A DNA stretch of 64,000 bases, taken from DATJPW01 sp963752855. Its GTDB lineage: Bacteria > Desulfobacterota > Desulfomonilia > Desulfomonilales > Desulfomonilaceae. The stretch spans positions 1 to 64,000 of the forward strand of contig CAVVZX010000041.1 in NCBI GenBank assembly GCA_963752855.1. The letters are read 5' to 3'. Within the stretch, counting starts at the first letter, position 1. Each line of letters opens with the position of its first letter. Below are positions 1-8,801 of the stretch, piece after piece. Both the position numbers and the translations under genes were made by a program. The notes under the pieces are model-generated. The model saw only the letters and a program-made list of their open reading frames with translations, made no database searches and was not told the origin of the DNA.

Positions 1-46
1 TACTGAACCACCATACGAACTGCCTTCAGCAGATTGAGACTCTCCA

Positions 47-1068
47 TTAACCTTGTGGCGCTCCGTACCGCTTGTGAAGTTCGAGATTGACTTCAAGCAC
101 ATTTATGAACTTTTCGCCCTGCCAGCCCGAACCATGGCGCCGAGGCGTTTTCCTGCAATATCTGCTCGATCTCTTTCTTGACTGCGGCAGGGTCGCGTTT
201 TAGGTTCGCGGCCCATTTGGAGGCCACCCGATCAAGCTGATACTCGGCATTTTGAAGCGTGATATGGGGATCGAGCCCGGAAGCGGAAGCCATGACCAGG
301 TCTCCGGGGACATCCTCAAGGTCAGCATCAGGATGTTCCTCTCGCCACATCAAACAGAAGGTTGACTGAATGTCAGACCCCTCATTCACCGGTTTTATCG
401 TGGTTTGAGTCTTGCCGTCCGATCCTGTCTCAGTCACGCCGGCCGGGAATTTGCCGGGGTTTTCGTTGGAGAAGTTCTCAAAGAACAGCACGGCCAGATC
501 CGCGGCCTTAGGCTCAGGAGTGCCGGGATTGTCCTTGACCCACTTGGCTACCAAGTCCGGATGCGCCTTCGTCCAATCGTCCACGTACGCAGCGTGTGTA
601 GGGGTCCCCGGTCACCCAGGCCTGGGCAAGGGAGTTGTGCAGGTTTGCCCACTGAGCCACGATGTGCGGTTTGCCCTGGTACAGATCTTTCTGAAACCAG
701 CTTTCGATATCCGGCGCTATTGGCTGTCCGGCTTTGGGGCCGCTTTGGTATTTCATGATCGGGCCGAGCGTCCGGGCGACACGGTCGCGCAGCCCATAGT
801 TGGAGGCTGCCAGGCTCGACGAAGCCGAAGCGGATGCATCGTAGGAGGCTGCGGAAGGACGGGGTTGAAAGTATTCGTCCTTGGTGAACGGCTGTGCAAT
901 AAGCAGCGATCCCACCGGTTTGCCGTCAGGCCCTTTCAGAATGCTGCCGTTGGCCTGGAACGGGAAAACGGTCTGTCCGATCCCCCATAATACCAGCGGA
1001 TAAACGACACAGCAAATGAACACCAGCACGAACAATAACAAGAAACTCTTGGTAATATATCGGGACAT
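47..1068 (-). CDS. kdpC: Potassium-transporting ATPase subunit C, long form (frame broken twice)
   Basis: KdpC stabilises the KdpFABC potassium pump in the membrane. The start at 1068 follows a GAGGAGA ribosome site and opens with one membrane helix (about residues 4-26). The conserved KdpC core follows (FQANGSI, QPFTKDEYFQPRPS, NYGLRDR). The protein is about 340 residues against roughly 190 in E. coli, because of a long acidic insertion before the terminal LDPHITLQNAEYQLDRVA block; long KdpC forms of this kind are known. The frame changes near 590 and again near 105 at an AAAA run; beyond the second break the expected FINVLEVNLEL ending reads on to a TAA at 47-49. It is the last gene of the kdp operon, 28 bp after kdpB. 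Product assignment is secure; the breaks are probably sequence errors. Confidence 0.9.
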
Positions 1069-1096
1069 ATCTTTTTCTCCTCGATTCACCGAAACC

Positions 1097-3260
1097 TCAG
1101 CTCACCATATGCAAACTTACGATGACGAGGTCGATCAGTTTGATGCCTATAAAGGGCAGGATCACGCCACCCAAGCCCCAGATCAGCAAATTCCTGCGCA
1201 AGAGCGCCTCAGCGCCCAGCGCCCGGTATCGAACTCCTTTCAGGGCGACCGGGATGAGAGCCGGAATAATGACCGCATTGAAAATCACCGCAGACAGAAT
1301 AGCGGAGGTCGGTGAATGCAGATGCATGATATCGATCACCTTCAGCCACGGTAAAGTTCCCGCAAAAAGCGCCGGGATGATCGCAAAGTATTTCGCTACG
1401 TCATTGGCGATCGAGAAGGTCGTCAAAGAGCCTCGCGTGATCAAGAGCTGCTTTCCGATTTCCACGACTTCGATCAGCTTGGTGGGGTCACTGTCCAAGT
1501 CCACCATGTTTGCCGCTTCTTTGGCTGCTTGCGTGCCCGCGTTCATGGCCAATGCCACGTCTGCCTGGGCCAAGGCCGGGGCATCGTTCGTGCCGTCGCC
1601 CATCATGGCCACCAGCTTTCCACCTGCCTGCTCCTTTCGGATGTAGGCGAGCTTGGTCTCCGGCGTGGCCTCGGCGAGAAAGTCATCCACTCCCGCTTGT
1701 TTGGCAATGGTGGCGGCCGTCAACGGGTTGTCTCCGGTGATCATCACCGTCCGGAGCCCCATCCTTCTCAACCGCTCGAATCGCTCCTGCATATGGGGTT
1801 TCAAGATGTCTTCGAGAACAACCACGCCGGCAATGTTGCCGTCGTCAGCAACGACGAGAGGGAGTTGCTCCTTTGGACGCAACGCCATCCACCAGTTCCT
1901 TCAGTTCGGAGGGAACGCTGCCATGGTTTTCCTCGACGAATTTGATGACTGCGTCCGGCGCTCCTTTCCGTATTCGTTTTCCGTCAGGAAGGTCGATGCC
2001 GCTCATACGAGTTTGAGCCGTAAACGGGACAGACAGGGCGTCCTCCGGCATGCTGACCGGTGTTTGGTTCTGTTCCACGAACAACTTCACAATGCTCTTG
2101 CCCTCGGGAGTCGCATCGGCAGCGGAGGCAAGAGCAGCCAGCCGCCCAACTTCCGCAGGCGAATACGTTCCTACCGGCAAAAACGTTGTCGCATTCCGGT
2201 TCCCTATGGTGATAGTGCCGGTCTTATCCAGGAGCACAACATCGACGTCACCGGCCAACTCCACCGATTTGCCGCTTTTGGCTATAATGTTTGCCTGGAG
2301 GGCACGATCCATTCCTGCTATTCCGATGGCAGCAAGCAAAGCGCCGATGGTGGTGGGAATGAGGCACACCAGGAGGGCTATAAGGGTTGGAACATCAGTG
2401 CCGAGGCTTTTGATAGGTTCCTGGATGCCCAGGTAGCTCATCATGTATTGCTCCGCGTTCCACGCCATCGCCCAGAGGGGAATTACCACGATCAGGAAAA
2501 CCAGTGTGAAGGCTGAGAGCACCAAGGTAAGGGCGATCTCGTTTGGAGTCCGCTGACGGATTGCCCCTTCCACCAAAGCGATCATCCGGTCGAGAAACGA
2601 TTCCCCGGCACCGCTGGTGATCTCAACTACTATTCGATCCGAGAGCACGACAGTGCCCCCGGTTACGCCGGATCGGTCGCCGCCCGCCTCGCGAATGACC
2701 GGAGCGGACTCACCGGTAATTGCGGACTCATCAACGGATGCGATGCCTTCGATGATTTCGCCGTCGCCGGGAATTGTTTGTCCCGCCTGCACGACAACTC
2801 GATCGCCCACTTTTAAAGCCGTCGAGGAAACTTCCTCAATAGTTCCCATCGTATTCAAACGATAGGCCACCGTATCTCGACGAGTTTTTCTCAGCGATTC
2901 CGCCTGGGCTTTGCCGCGAGCTTCCGCAAGGGCAGTTGCAAAGTTGGCGAACAAGACGGTCAAGAAAAGCCATGCATCAACCCAAATGAAATAGCTGAGC
3001 GGCACCTCACTCGCTTCCCTGCCCCATGCAGCCTCAACGATATATAGGAGAGTCAGGAAGGCCCCCACCTCAACCACGAACATCACGGGATTCTTCCATT
3101 GGGTGTCCGGTCGAAGCATGATAAATGCCTGCTTCAATGCCGCTACGGTCGTTTCCCTCTCCAGCAACGGCTTCCTTTTCATACGACGCTGCGGCCAAGG
3201 CTGTTCCGAAGACATAGGGGTTTCTTGTAACGATTCTTTCACACCTGCAACTCTATTCAT
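1097..3260 (-). CDS. kdpB: Potassium-transporting P-type ATPase subunit B (one frame break)
   Basis: This is the catalytic P-type ATPase subunit, which hydrolyses ATP to drive potassium uptake through KdpA. The start at 3260 follows an AAGGAG site. In order the sequence shows the N-terminal helices, the actuator motif TGES (in SAITGESAPV), the phosphorylation motif DKTGTIT and, after the break, MITGDN, MMGDGTNDAPAL and the C-terminal helices. The frame changes near 1860, where GATPSRRC should read on as GATPLVVADDGN. Total length is about 720 residues, slightly above the usual 680. It lies 80 bp after kdpA and 28 bp before kdpC. Confidence 0.95.
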
Positions 3261-3340
3261 GTCGCACTCCTTTGAGCACTTTCTCCATCTCATCATTCCT
3301 CTTGCAAACTTCAGCGATTGTCGGATAAGCGGTTCTCAAG

Positions 3341-5168
3341 TTAACCTCCGAAGGGAATGGGGCCGAAATGGTCCGCGACCGGCCCCAGTGCAGCGACCGG
3401 CAGGAACAGCAGGGCTCCGACAATAAGAATCGTCCCGAGCAAGAGTATGCCAAAGGTGGCAGTGTCAGTACCGGAGAGTCCCCAGGCCAAACGGGCTCGA
3501 TCTCTTTTCTCCGAGGAATGCCGCCATGGCAATCGGCGCAATAATCGGCAGATAGCGGCTAAAGAGCATCACGAGACCGGCAGCGATATTCCACGGGATG
3601 GCCTCGGGATTGGGATTCGGATTGCTTACCAAACCATAGACCGTCTGCAATCCATCAAAGGCCGAGCCGTTATTCGCGGAGGCAGAAGAGAAGTTGTACA
3701 GCATTTGTGAAAAACCGTGCGCGCCAGGATTGCTGGCGGCTTTGATTCCCCAGGCCGTCGCAGCGAAGAGTCCGGTGGGAAAGAGAATCATGAACGGATG
3801 GACCAGCAAAGCGAGCGTCGCAAGCTTCATCTCGCGAGCGCCGATTTTCTTGCCCAAGTATTCAGGAGTCCGCCCTACCATCATCCCGGCGACGAAAATC
3901 GCGATGATCACGTATATCAACATGTTGATCATTCCGACGCCTTTACCGCCGTAGATGCAGTTCAGCCACATGCCAACCATTGGCGACAAACCAGCAATCG
4001 GGTTGAGGCTATCGGCTTCCGCATTAACGGAACCACAAGTCACGTCCACCGTCACAGCCGCGTACGTGGCCCCGGCTGAGGTCCCGAATCGCAGTTCCTT
4101 GCCCTCAAGATTGCCAAGGTGCTGGTCCACAGGCAGAGCCGGAACAGCGGGTTGGGAGACCACCCGTTTGCCACCCGGCGCTGCTGCGCTGGGAATCGAG
4201 AATGTTCGAGCTGAATGGCCGGTCAATCCCGGGTTCGGTTTCAGCGTATCAAAATAAACCGACCAGACAATGGTGCCGATCATCAGCGCCATCATGACCG
4301 AAAAAACCACCAGAGCGTGACGCAACCGCCCGAGCATCCGGCCGTACATCAGGACCAGACCGAACGGGAAAATCATCATGGACAGACAGTTTATAAAGTT
4401 CGACAATCCGGTGGGATTCTCAAAGGGATGCGCGGCGTTCATACCGTGGAACCCGCCTCCATTGGTCCCGATCATCTTGATCGATTCCCAGGCCGCCACC
4501 GGACCCACTACGATGTTCTGCTGCTTCACCTCACCCTTGTCCGTGGTTCCCATGGCGTCGGGCTCGAGTGTCGAGACTGAGTGAGCGGATTGCAATGTCA
4601 TAGGGCTGCCTTGCTGGATGAATACAAGGCTTATGACCAGGCAGATGGGGACGAACATGTAGACCACCACCCGCCACATATCCAAGAAGAAATTGCCGAT
4701 CTTGGATTCGCCACGAAGTAGCCTGATGATAGCGGTCAGTGCGCACAACCCCACTCCGGCTGACATGAAAAGCATGGCGATGCCAAAGAATATCTGGCTA
4801 AAGTTCGACAACGTCTGTTCGCCGGAATAGTGCTGGAGGTCGGTATTCGTCATGAACGAGGTCACGGCTTGGAAAATGGTCGTGGGGAATATCATTCCTT
4901 TGCCATCCGGATTCAGCGGGGTCCACGGCTGGAGCGCCAGAACCACATAGCCGTAGACGAACAGCAGACCATTAAACAGGAGCAGCGAGACGGTATATTG
5001 CTTCCAGTTTTGTGGGCCGCTGTCCAGGCGTTTTTCAATCCATCCAAAGATCGGCAAAGGCCGGTATTTTCCTTCCATGATCCACGCCATGTAGCGACTC
5101 AATGGAAACGCAATAAGCGTTGCCGCTGCAAGAAGCGCAAAGGGAAGAATCCAGGTTTGTATAAACAT
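3341..5168 (-). CDS. kdpA: Potassium-transporting ATPase subunit A, the K+ channel-like subunit (one frame break)
   Basis: KdpA binds and passes K+ through a channel-like membrane domain related to the Trk/KtrB superfamily. The start at 5168 follows an AAGGAC site. Selectivity-loop signatures are visible, such as SFMTNTDLQHYSGE, MIGTNGGGFHGMNAAHP and SASANNGSAF. The body runs to MAAFLGEKR; the frame then changes near 3505 and the last helix (TFGILLLGTILIVGALLFLPVAAL) ends at 3341. Total length is about 600 residues, normal for the family. It follows kdpF by 45 bp. Confidence 0.95.
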
Positions 5169-5213
5169 TGTTTCAGTCCTTTCAGTATCTCAGCGCCTAT
5201 TTCTGCCCCGGCT

Positions 5214-5297
5214 TCAGAACCATTCCGGTCGCACAAGGGCAAGAACCAGGTAAACGAACAAGAAGGCCGCTACAAACGCTGCCACATAGATCATCAT
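5214..5297 (-). CDS. kdpF: KdpF, small K+-ATPase subunit
   Basis: This is a 27-residue single-helix peptide read from ATG at 5297 to TGA at 5214. It has a hydrophobic stretch followed by LALVRPEWF, the typical KdpF ending (RPE plus an aromatic residue). KdpF is a lipid-like stabiliser of the KdpFABC complex. It lies 45 bp before kdpA and 18 bp after another one-helix peptide. Confidence 0.85.
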   Translation of the reverse strand: MMIYVAAFVAAFLFVYLVLALVRPEWF

Positions 5298-5315
5298 GAG
5301 ACATCACCTCATCTC

Positions 5316-5411
5316 TCATATTTTCTCGCAGGCTTTCATGAACAGAAACATCAATCCCATTGTTACAATTCCCAAGAGAAACATCGTTAATAACCAAAAT
5401 GTAAGATTCAT
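5316..5411 (-). CDS. 31-residue single-helix membrane peptide in the kdp operon
   Basis: The reading frame runs from ATG at 5411 to TGA at 5316. It begins MNLTFWLLTMFLLGIVTMG and ends KACEKI, one membrane helix with a short charged tail. Its ATG overlaps the stop of the preceding gene by four bases (ATGA), which implies translational coupling. I do not recognise a named family. Its place between two KdpF-like peptides suggests a small accessory or structural subunit of the pump (inference). Confidence 0.65.
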   Translation of the reverse strand: MNLTFWLLTMFLLGIVTMGLMFLFMKACEKI

Positions 5412-5608
5412 TTCAATGTCCTTCCGCTCTCAGAGCCTGAAATCACTGCCTTGGCATGGTCCTTGTGCCCGCTGCCATAAAGCCATAGAGCAGCAGCGCT
5501 TGAATCCTTCTGAAATAGTCTGTCCCACTTCCATTCCGGCCTTAGGACCACGATGAACAGATACACAATGAGCATCACTCCTATGAGGCCTACAATTACA
5601 TCGGTCAT
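5408..5608 (-). CDS. KdpF-like small membrane protein, first gene of the kdp operon
   Basis: This 66-residue product starts at 5608 after an AAAGGA site. The first 28 residues are a KdpF-like helix ending VVLRPEWKW, which resembles the true KdpF downstream. The remaining 38 residues are hydrophilic and of unknown role; a frame error could have lengthened the tail. Its stop overlaps the next start (ATGA). It is the first gene after the sigma54 promoter at 5714-5728. Confidence 0.65.
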   Translation of the reverse strand: MTDVIVGLIGVMLIVYLFIVVLRPEWKWDRLFQKDSSAAALWLYGSGHKDHAKAVISGSESGRTLK

Positions 5609-5713
5609 GGGTCACATCCTTTCGCCGGGTCATAAGTCCGGGAGAGTGACTCGAGGATTTGGACCACAGCTTTGCCAAAGTTTGATGACCTCTAGTCTTT
5701 CCAACCATCATGA

Positions 5714-5728
5714 GCAATTCACGTGCCA
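5714..5728 (-). promoter_or_regulatory. Sigma54 (-24/-12) promoter of the kdp operon
   Basis: The minus strand reads TGGCAC-GTGAA-TTGC, an exact match to the -24 and -12 elements with the standard 5-base gap. The predicted start is near 5702, about 95 bp before the first kdp ATG. Two activator sites lie upstream and a sigma54 activator gene is adjacent. Confidence 0.85.
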
Positions 5729-5793
5729 CGACACAAGCATCCGATATCATTGCGAGTCACTGGTAATTACTACGGCGCAAGTGATGGGACACC

Positions 5794-5828
5794 TTGCATC
5801 TTGCAAGGCCCATTATTGCCTTTTGCAA
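5794..5828. promoter_or_regulatory. Two enhancer-type activator sites upstream of kdp
   Basis: The site at 5794-5806 is a perfect inverted repeat, TTGCA-TCT-TGCAA. The site at 5816-5828 is TTGCC-TTT-TGCAA, with one mismatch. Their centres are 22 bp apart (two helical turns) and lie at about -98 and -120 from the predicted kdp start, as expected for NtrC-type enhancers. The same motif occurs upstream of the adjacent regulator gene. Confidence 0.75.
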
Positions 5829-5880
5829 GGACCGACACCTCGAGACCGGTGAGGTGTACGAATGTCCCGGTCCTGTGAGG

Positions 5881-7239
5881 TCAGATCCCATAATGCTTGC
5901 GCCGGCGCCAGAGTGTGGCCTGGTCTATACCCAAGACATCGGCAGCTTCCTGGAGCGACTTTGTCCTCGTCACAATGCGCCGAATATGCGCCTCCTCAAT
6001 CTTCGCGAGGCTTACCAGCTCCCCCAGCCTCGTGCGGATTTCCCGTTTGGACACATTGTCCGGCAAGTAGTCGGTTCCAACACGATCGGATCTGCACAAT
6101 ATAGCTACACGTTCCATGACATTGCTGAGTTCCCGGACATTTCCGGGCCAATCATATTCCGTGAGCGCTTGCAGAGCCTCCTCAGTGAATCCATGAAAAG
6201 AGCGATGGTGCTTTCGACCGAAAAATACCAATAGCTGCTGCGCCAGAGACGCCACATCCTCCCGTCGTTCACGTAATGTGGGTATTTCGATCTGGATGAC
6301 ATTCAAGCGGTACAACAGGTCTTCTCTGAAGCGGCCTTCCCGTACCGCCTGCTGCAAATCCGAATTGGTGGCCGTTATGACCCGGACATCGGCTTGACGG
6401 GTAACGTTATCTCCAACCCGCTCGTACTCCCTGTCCTGGACGAACCGTAGCATCTTGGATTGAATGACTGGGGGCAAATCCCCGATCTCGTCCAAAAAGA
6501 GGGTCCCTCCCTCACATGCTGCTATGCGTCCAGGATTGTTGCGAATTGCCCCAGTAAACGCGCCTTTGACATGCCCGAAAAGTTCGCTTTCCAATAAACC
6601 TGCGGAGAGGGCCGGACAGGAAACAACCCCAAACTGTTTTGTCGCCCGGTTGCTCCACTGATGAATGGATCGCGCCAGGGCGCTTTTGCCGGTACCGTGC
6701 TCGCCGAGAAGCAGGACATTAGCGTCAGAGCCGGCAACTTGGAAGGCCAAGTTGACTGCTCGTTGCATTGTAGGGCTGGCGCTGGAAAAATCCACCTCAG
6801 GAATCGACCTTGCGAGTTCCTCCTGCAAACTGGTAACCTTGCGTTCTAATGAACAAATGCCGGCTAGCTTGCGCAGGGCAAGGCTCACCTGCGCCGGGGT
6901 GAATGGCTTGGGAATATAATCCGCAGCGCCACGACGCATGGCTTCCACAGCGGTCTCTATAGACGAGTAGGCCGTTATCACCACAATCTTGAGCCATGGA
7001 GTCGAGGCCAGAAGCAATGGAATCAGGTCGAGCCCATCGGCGGTCCCCAGTCTAAGATCTACAAAAGCCAGATCAAAAGAATGTTGCGCCGCTTCCGCAA
7101 CAGCATCCTGGAAACTGCCTACTGCGGTAACCGTGTGTCCTTCGACTTCCAAGCTAACCGACAAGACCTTGCGGATATTGGCCTCGTCGTCCACAACGAG
7201 GATGTTCAATGATCCCGCTGGAGTGTTGTGTTCAGGCAT
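5881..7239 (-). CDS. Sigma54-dependent response regulator (NtrC family), probable kdp activator
   Basis: The protein has three domains: a receiver (about residues 12-125, phospho-acceptor D61 in FVDLRLG, K111 in IPKPF), a sigma54-interacting AAA+ domain (Walker A GEHGTGKS, sigma54 loop GAFTGA, Walker B GTLFLDE) and a C-terminal Fis-type helix-turn-helix ending LWRRRKHYGI. I chose the ATG at 7239 because a GGGAG site precedes it and the receiver starts at once; an in-frame ATG at 7326 would add 29 atypical residues. No partner kinase is next to it. It stands directly upstream of kdp in the same orientation, and matching sites precede both, so it probably activates kdp and its own gene in place of KdpDE (inference). 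Confidence 0.9.
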   Translation of the reverse strand: MPEHNTPAGSLNILVVDDEANIRKVLSVSLEVEGHTVTAVGSFQDAVAEAAQHSFDLAFVDLRLGTADGLDLIPLLLASTPWLKIVVITAYSSIETAVEAMRRGAADYIPKPFTPAQVSLALRKLAGICSLERKVTSLQEELARSIPEVDFSSASPTMQRAVNLAFQVAGSDANVLLLGEHGTGKSALARSIHQWSNRATKQFGVVSCPALSAGLLESELFGHVKGAFTGAIRNNPGRIAACEGGTLFLDEIGDLPPVIQSKMLRFVQDREYERVGDNVTRQADVRVITATNSDLQQAVREGRFREDLLYRLNVIQIEIPTLRERREDVASLAQQLLVFFGRKHHRSFHGFTEEALQALTEYDWPGNVRELSNVMERVAILCRSDRVGTDYLPDNVSKREIRTRLGELVSLAKIEEAHIRRIVTRTKSLQEAADVLGIDQATLWRRRKHYGI

Positions 7240-7393
7240 AGCATAATCGCTCCCGCGCTTGGGTAAATTGGGTGCGGTGTTGACGGCCATCTTCCACAGT
7301 TCTTGACCGCGAAGTTCAATAGTCATGAGGACACACGTTCATTGGGAGCCTTCCTGTTTTCGCTAAAGAGCATCGAGCCCTTACTTGCGATAG

Positions 7394-7408
7394 GCATTTT
7401 CTGTGCCA
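7394..7408 (-). promoter_or_regulatory. Sigma54 promoter of the regulator gene
   Basis: The minus strand reads TGGCAC-AGAAA-ATGC: a perfect -24 element, correct spacing and one mismatch in the -12 element. The predicted start is near 7382. The nearest activator site is centred at about -99, almost the same distance as at kdp. Confidence 0.65.
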
Positions 7409-7474
7409 CCGCTGTAACTGATTGATATCTTGTAGTATCAAAGTAAACGAGCGGTTCGAGTCACAAGGTTTTCT

Positions 7475-7519
7475 TTGAGATTTGCAAGCAGGGGAGATGA
7501 GAGAGATTGCATTTTGCAA
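7475..7519. promoter_or_regulatory. Two activator sites between the regulator and the selenoprotein region
   Basis: The site at 7507-7519 is the perfect inverted repeat TTGCA-TTT-TGCAA. The site at 7475-7487 is TTGAG-ATT-TGCAA, with a degenerate left half. Centres are 32 bp apart (three helical turns), at about -99 and -131 from the predicted regulator start. They imply autoregulation and might also act on the divergent genes. Confidence 0.65.
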
Positions 7520-7657
7520 GTAGAACAGGGGCCGCATTCCTCGACCGACCCTCCGCACCTTTCAACCGGCCACCACACTCAAGGGATCTTTCACAATCGC
7601 TGCGCCGTTGAGACGTCAAGATATAAGTCGGTACATGAATCGGGACGCAGACTGCCT

Positions 7658-7819
7658 ATGAGGAAATCTGAGCTAAAAAATGCGATTAATGTCCCGAACC
7701 TTATCCACGCTGGGGTATCTAATAAGAGTATTGCGAAAGCTATGGGAAAGAGTACGGAAAGAATTGCCGCAGTCCGTGCTTTGAATCATAAGCCCACACT
7801 TAGTATGTTTGGCCATTGA
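7658..7819 (+). CDS. Small putative helix-turn-helix protein (uncertain)
   Basis: This is a 53-residue open frame ending 12 bases before the selenoprotein start. The segment VSNKSIAKAMGKSTERIAAV looks like a helix-turn-helix (a small residue, a glycine turn, then a recognition-like helix). I find no good ribosome site before the ATG at 7658, and the frame stays open further upstream, so the start is uncertain. I do not recognise a family. Confidence 0.4.
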   Translation: MRKSELKNAINVPNLIHAGVSNKSIAKAMGKSTERIAAVRALNHKPTLSMFGH

Positions 7820-7831
7820 AGGGAGTAAGCC

Positions 7832-8488
7832 ATGCGCAAATTAGTATTTTTTGTTGTTCTCACGGTCTTTTCCATCAGCGCTTCCACGTTAGCTGCGGAG
7901 CCGCAAAAGCCGGGCGCCTCTAAAATCAATTGGTTAACCAGTATCGACCAGGCCGTTGAACAAGCTAAGGCCCAGGACAAGCCCATTCTCATTGATTTTT
8001 TCAATCCTGGGTGAATGGGATGCCAAAAGATGGATGCAGTTGCGTATCCAAACCCGGCTGTAATTGATTTCATTCAACGCAATATGATCCCGTTACGAAT
8101 TCAATCTGATAACGCAGCATTAGCCCTCAAATTCAAAATTAAGTGGACACCCACGCTGATTACACTGGACAAAGAGGGAAACGAACATTACCGAACTATT
8201 GGTTTTTTGCGCCCGGAAGCTCTGGTCTCGTCTTTAATGCTTGGCATCGGAAGGATGCGTCTCGATAAAGGCGAGTATCAAGGCGCAATCTTGGACTTTG
8301 ATAAACTCATCGCAACGTCATCAAAGAGTGACTACGTTGCCGAGGCTATTTATTTCCGCGGAGTGGCTCGTTACAAGTTAACAAATGATTTGAGCTCCAT
8401 GAAGGAAGCTTACGACAAGCTTTCGCAAGATTATCCTGACAGCGAATGGACGGAAAAGGCTTATCCGTATAAGGGAATGGATATATAG
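7832..8488 (+). CDS. Selenocysteine-containing thioredoxin-like protein with TPR-like tail
   Basis: The start at 7832 follows a GAAGGGAG site and encodes a signal peptide (about residues 1-21, ending STLAAEP). A thioredoxin-like domain follows: PILIDFFNPG, then an in-frame TGA at 8012-8014 (residue 61), then MGCQKMDAVAYPN. Reading TGA as selenocysteine gives U61-M-G-C64, the position of the thioredoxin CxxC motif, and the same frame continues to 8488 (218 residues). The KWTPTLITLD segment carries the expected cis-proline. Residues 140-215 look TPR-like (GEYQGAILDFDKL, AIYFRGVARYKL). A hairpin fitting a bacterial SECIS follows the TGA. The probable role is a periplasmic thiol or selenol redox enzyme. 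No frame change is needed, unlike the broken genes elsewhere in the window. Confidence 0.85.
8012..8050 (+). promoter_or_regulatory. SECIS-like element directing selenocysteine at the in-frame TGA
   Basis: After TGA (8012-8014) and a 16-base spacer there is a 7-bp stem, TGGATGC (8031-8037) with GTATCCA (8044-8050), around the 6-base loop AGTTGC. The loop G lies 25 bases after the TGA. This resembles the E. coli fdhF SECIS (stem GGUUGC, loop AGGUCU), and the distance is within the usual bacterial range. Confidence 0.75.
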
Positions 8489-8801
8489 AGCAGTTCTTGA
8501 AAGTTTTGTGCCCGTAAAGGACATGATCGGAGGGTAAACAGAATGGTAGGATAGGCTTCCAGCCTGTCCATTAAGAATGACGGACAGGATGCCCGTCCTA
8601 CCAAATGCTCCTTCTTTTCGTGATTACTTTTGAGAACCCCTATAATAGATTCTTTCTTGAACATTGCTGGACATCGAATGGGCGAACCTGCGTTTCCGTC
8701 GAAAGGGCGTACAGCAGACACGCCCTTTCACTAACCGCACGCTTGCGCTGTGGGGTCCGGCTGAGGCCTACCCTAACATTCAACTCCTTGCGATGGACAT
8801 A
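8489..8801. other. Intergenic stretch with a stem-loop repeat
   Basis: I see no gene here. It contains the stem-loop repeat at 8545-8602 and otherwise ordinary spacer DNA between the convergent selenoprotein and dehydrogenase genes. Confidence 0.6.
8545..8602. repeat. Dispersed stem-loop repeat, AGGCTTCCAGCCTGTC family
   Basis: The outer arms GGTAGGA and TCCTACC enclose an inner AGGCT-TCC-AGCCT hairpin and a CTGTCC/GGACAG pair. Related copies are at 12982-13034 and 55051-55169. It resembles REP or small MITE-like intergenic repeats and might also terminate transcription. Confidence 0.6.

Noticed and set aside
7441..7470. tRNA-like GGTTCGAGTC sequence
   Set aside because: No acceptor stem or anticodon arm can be built around it.
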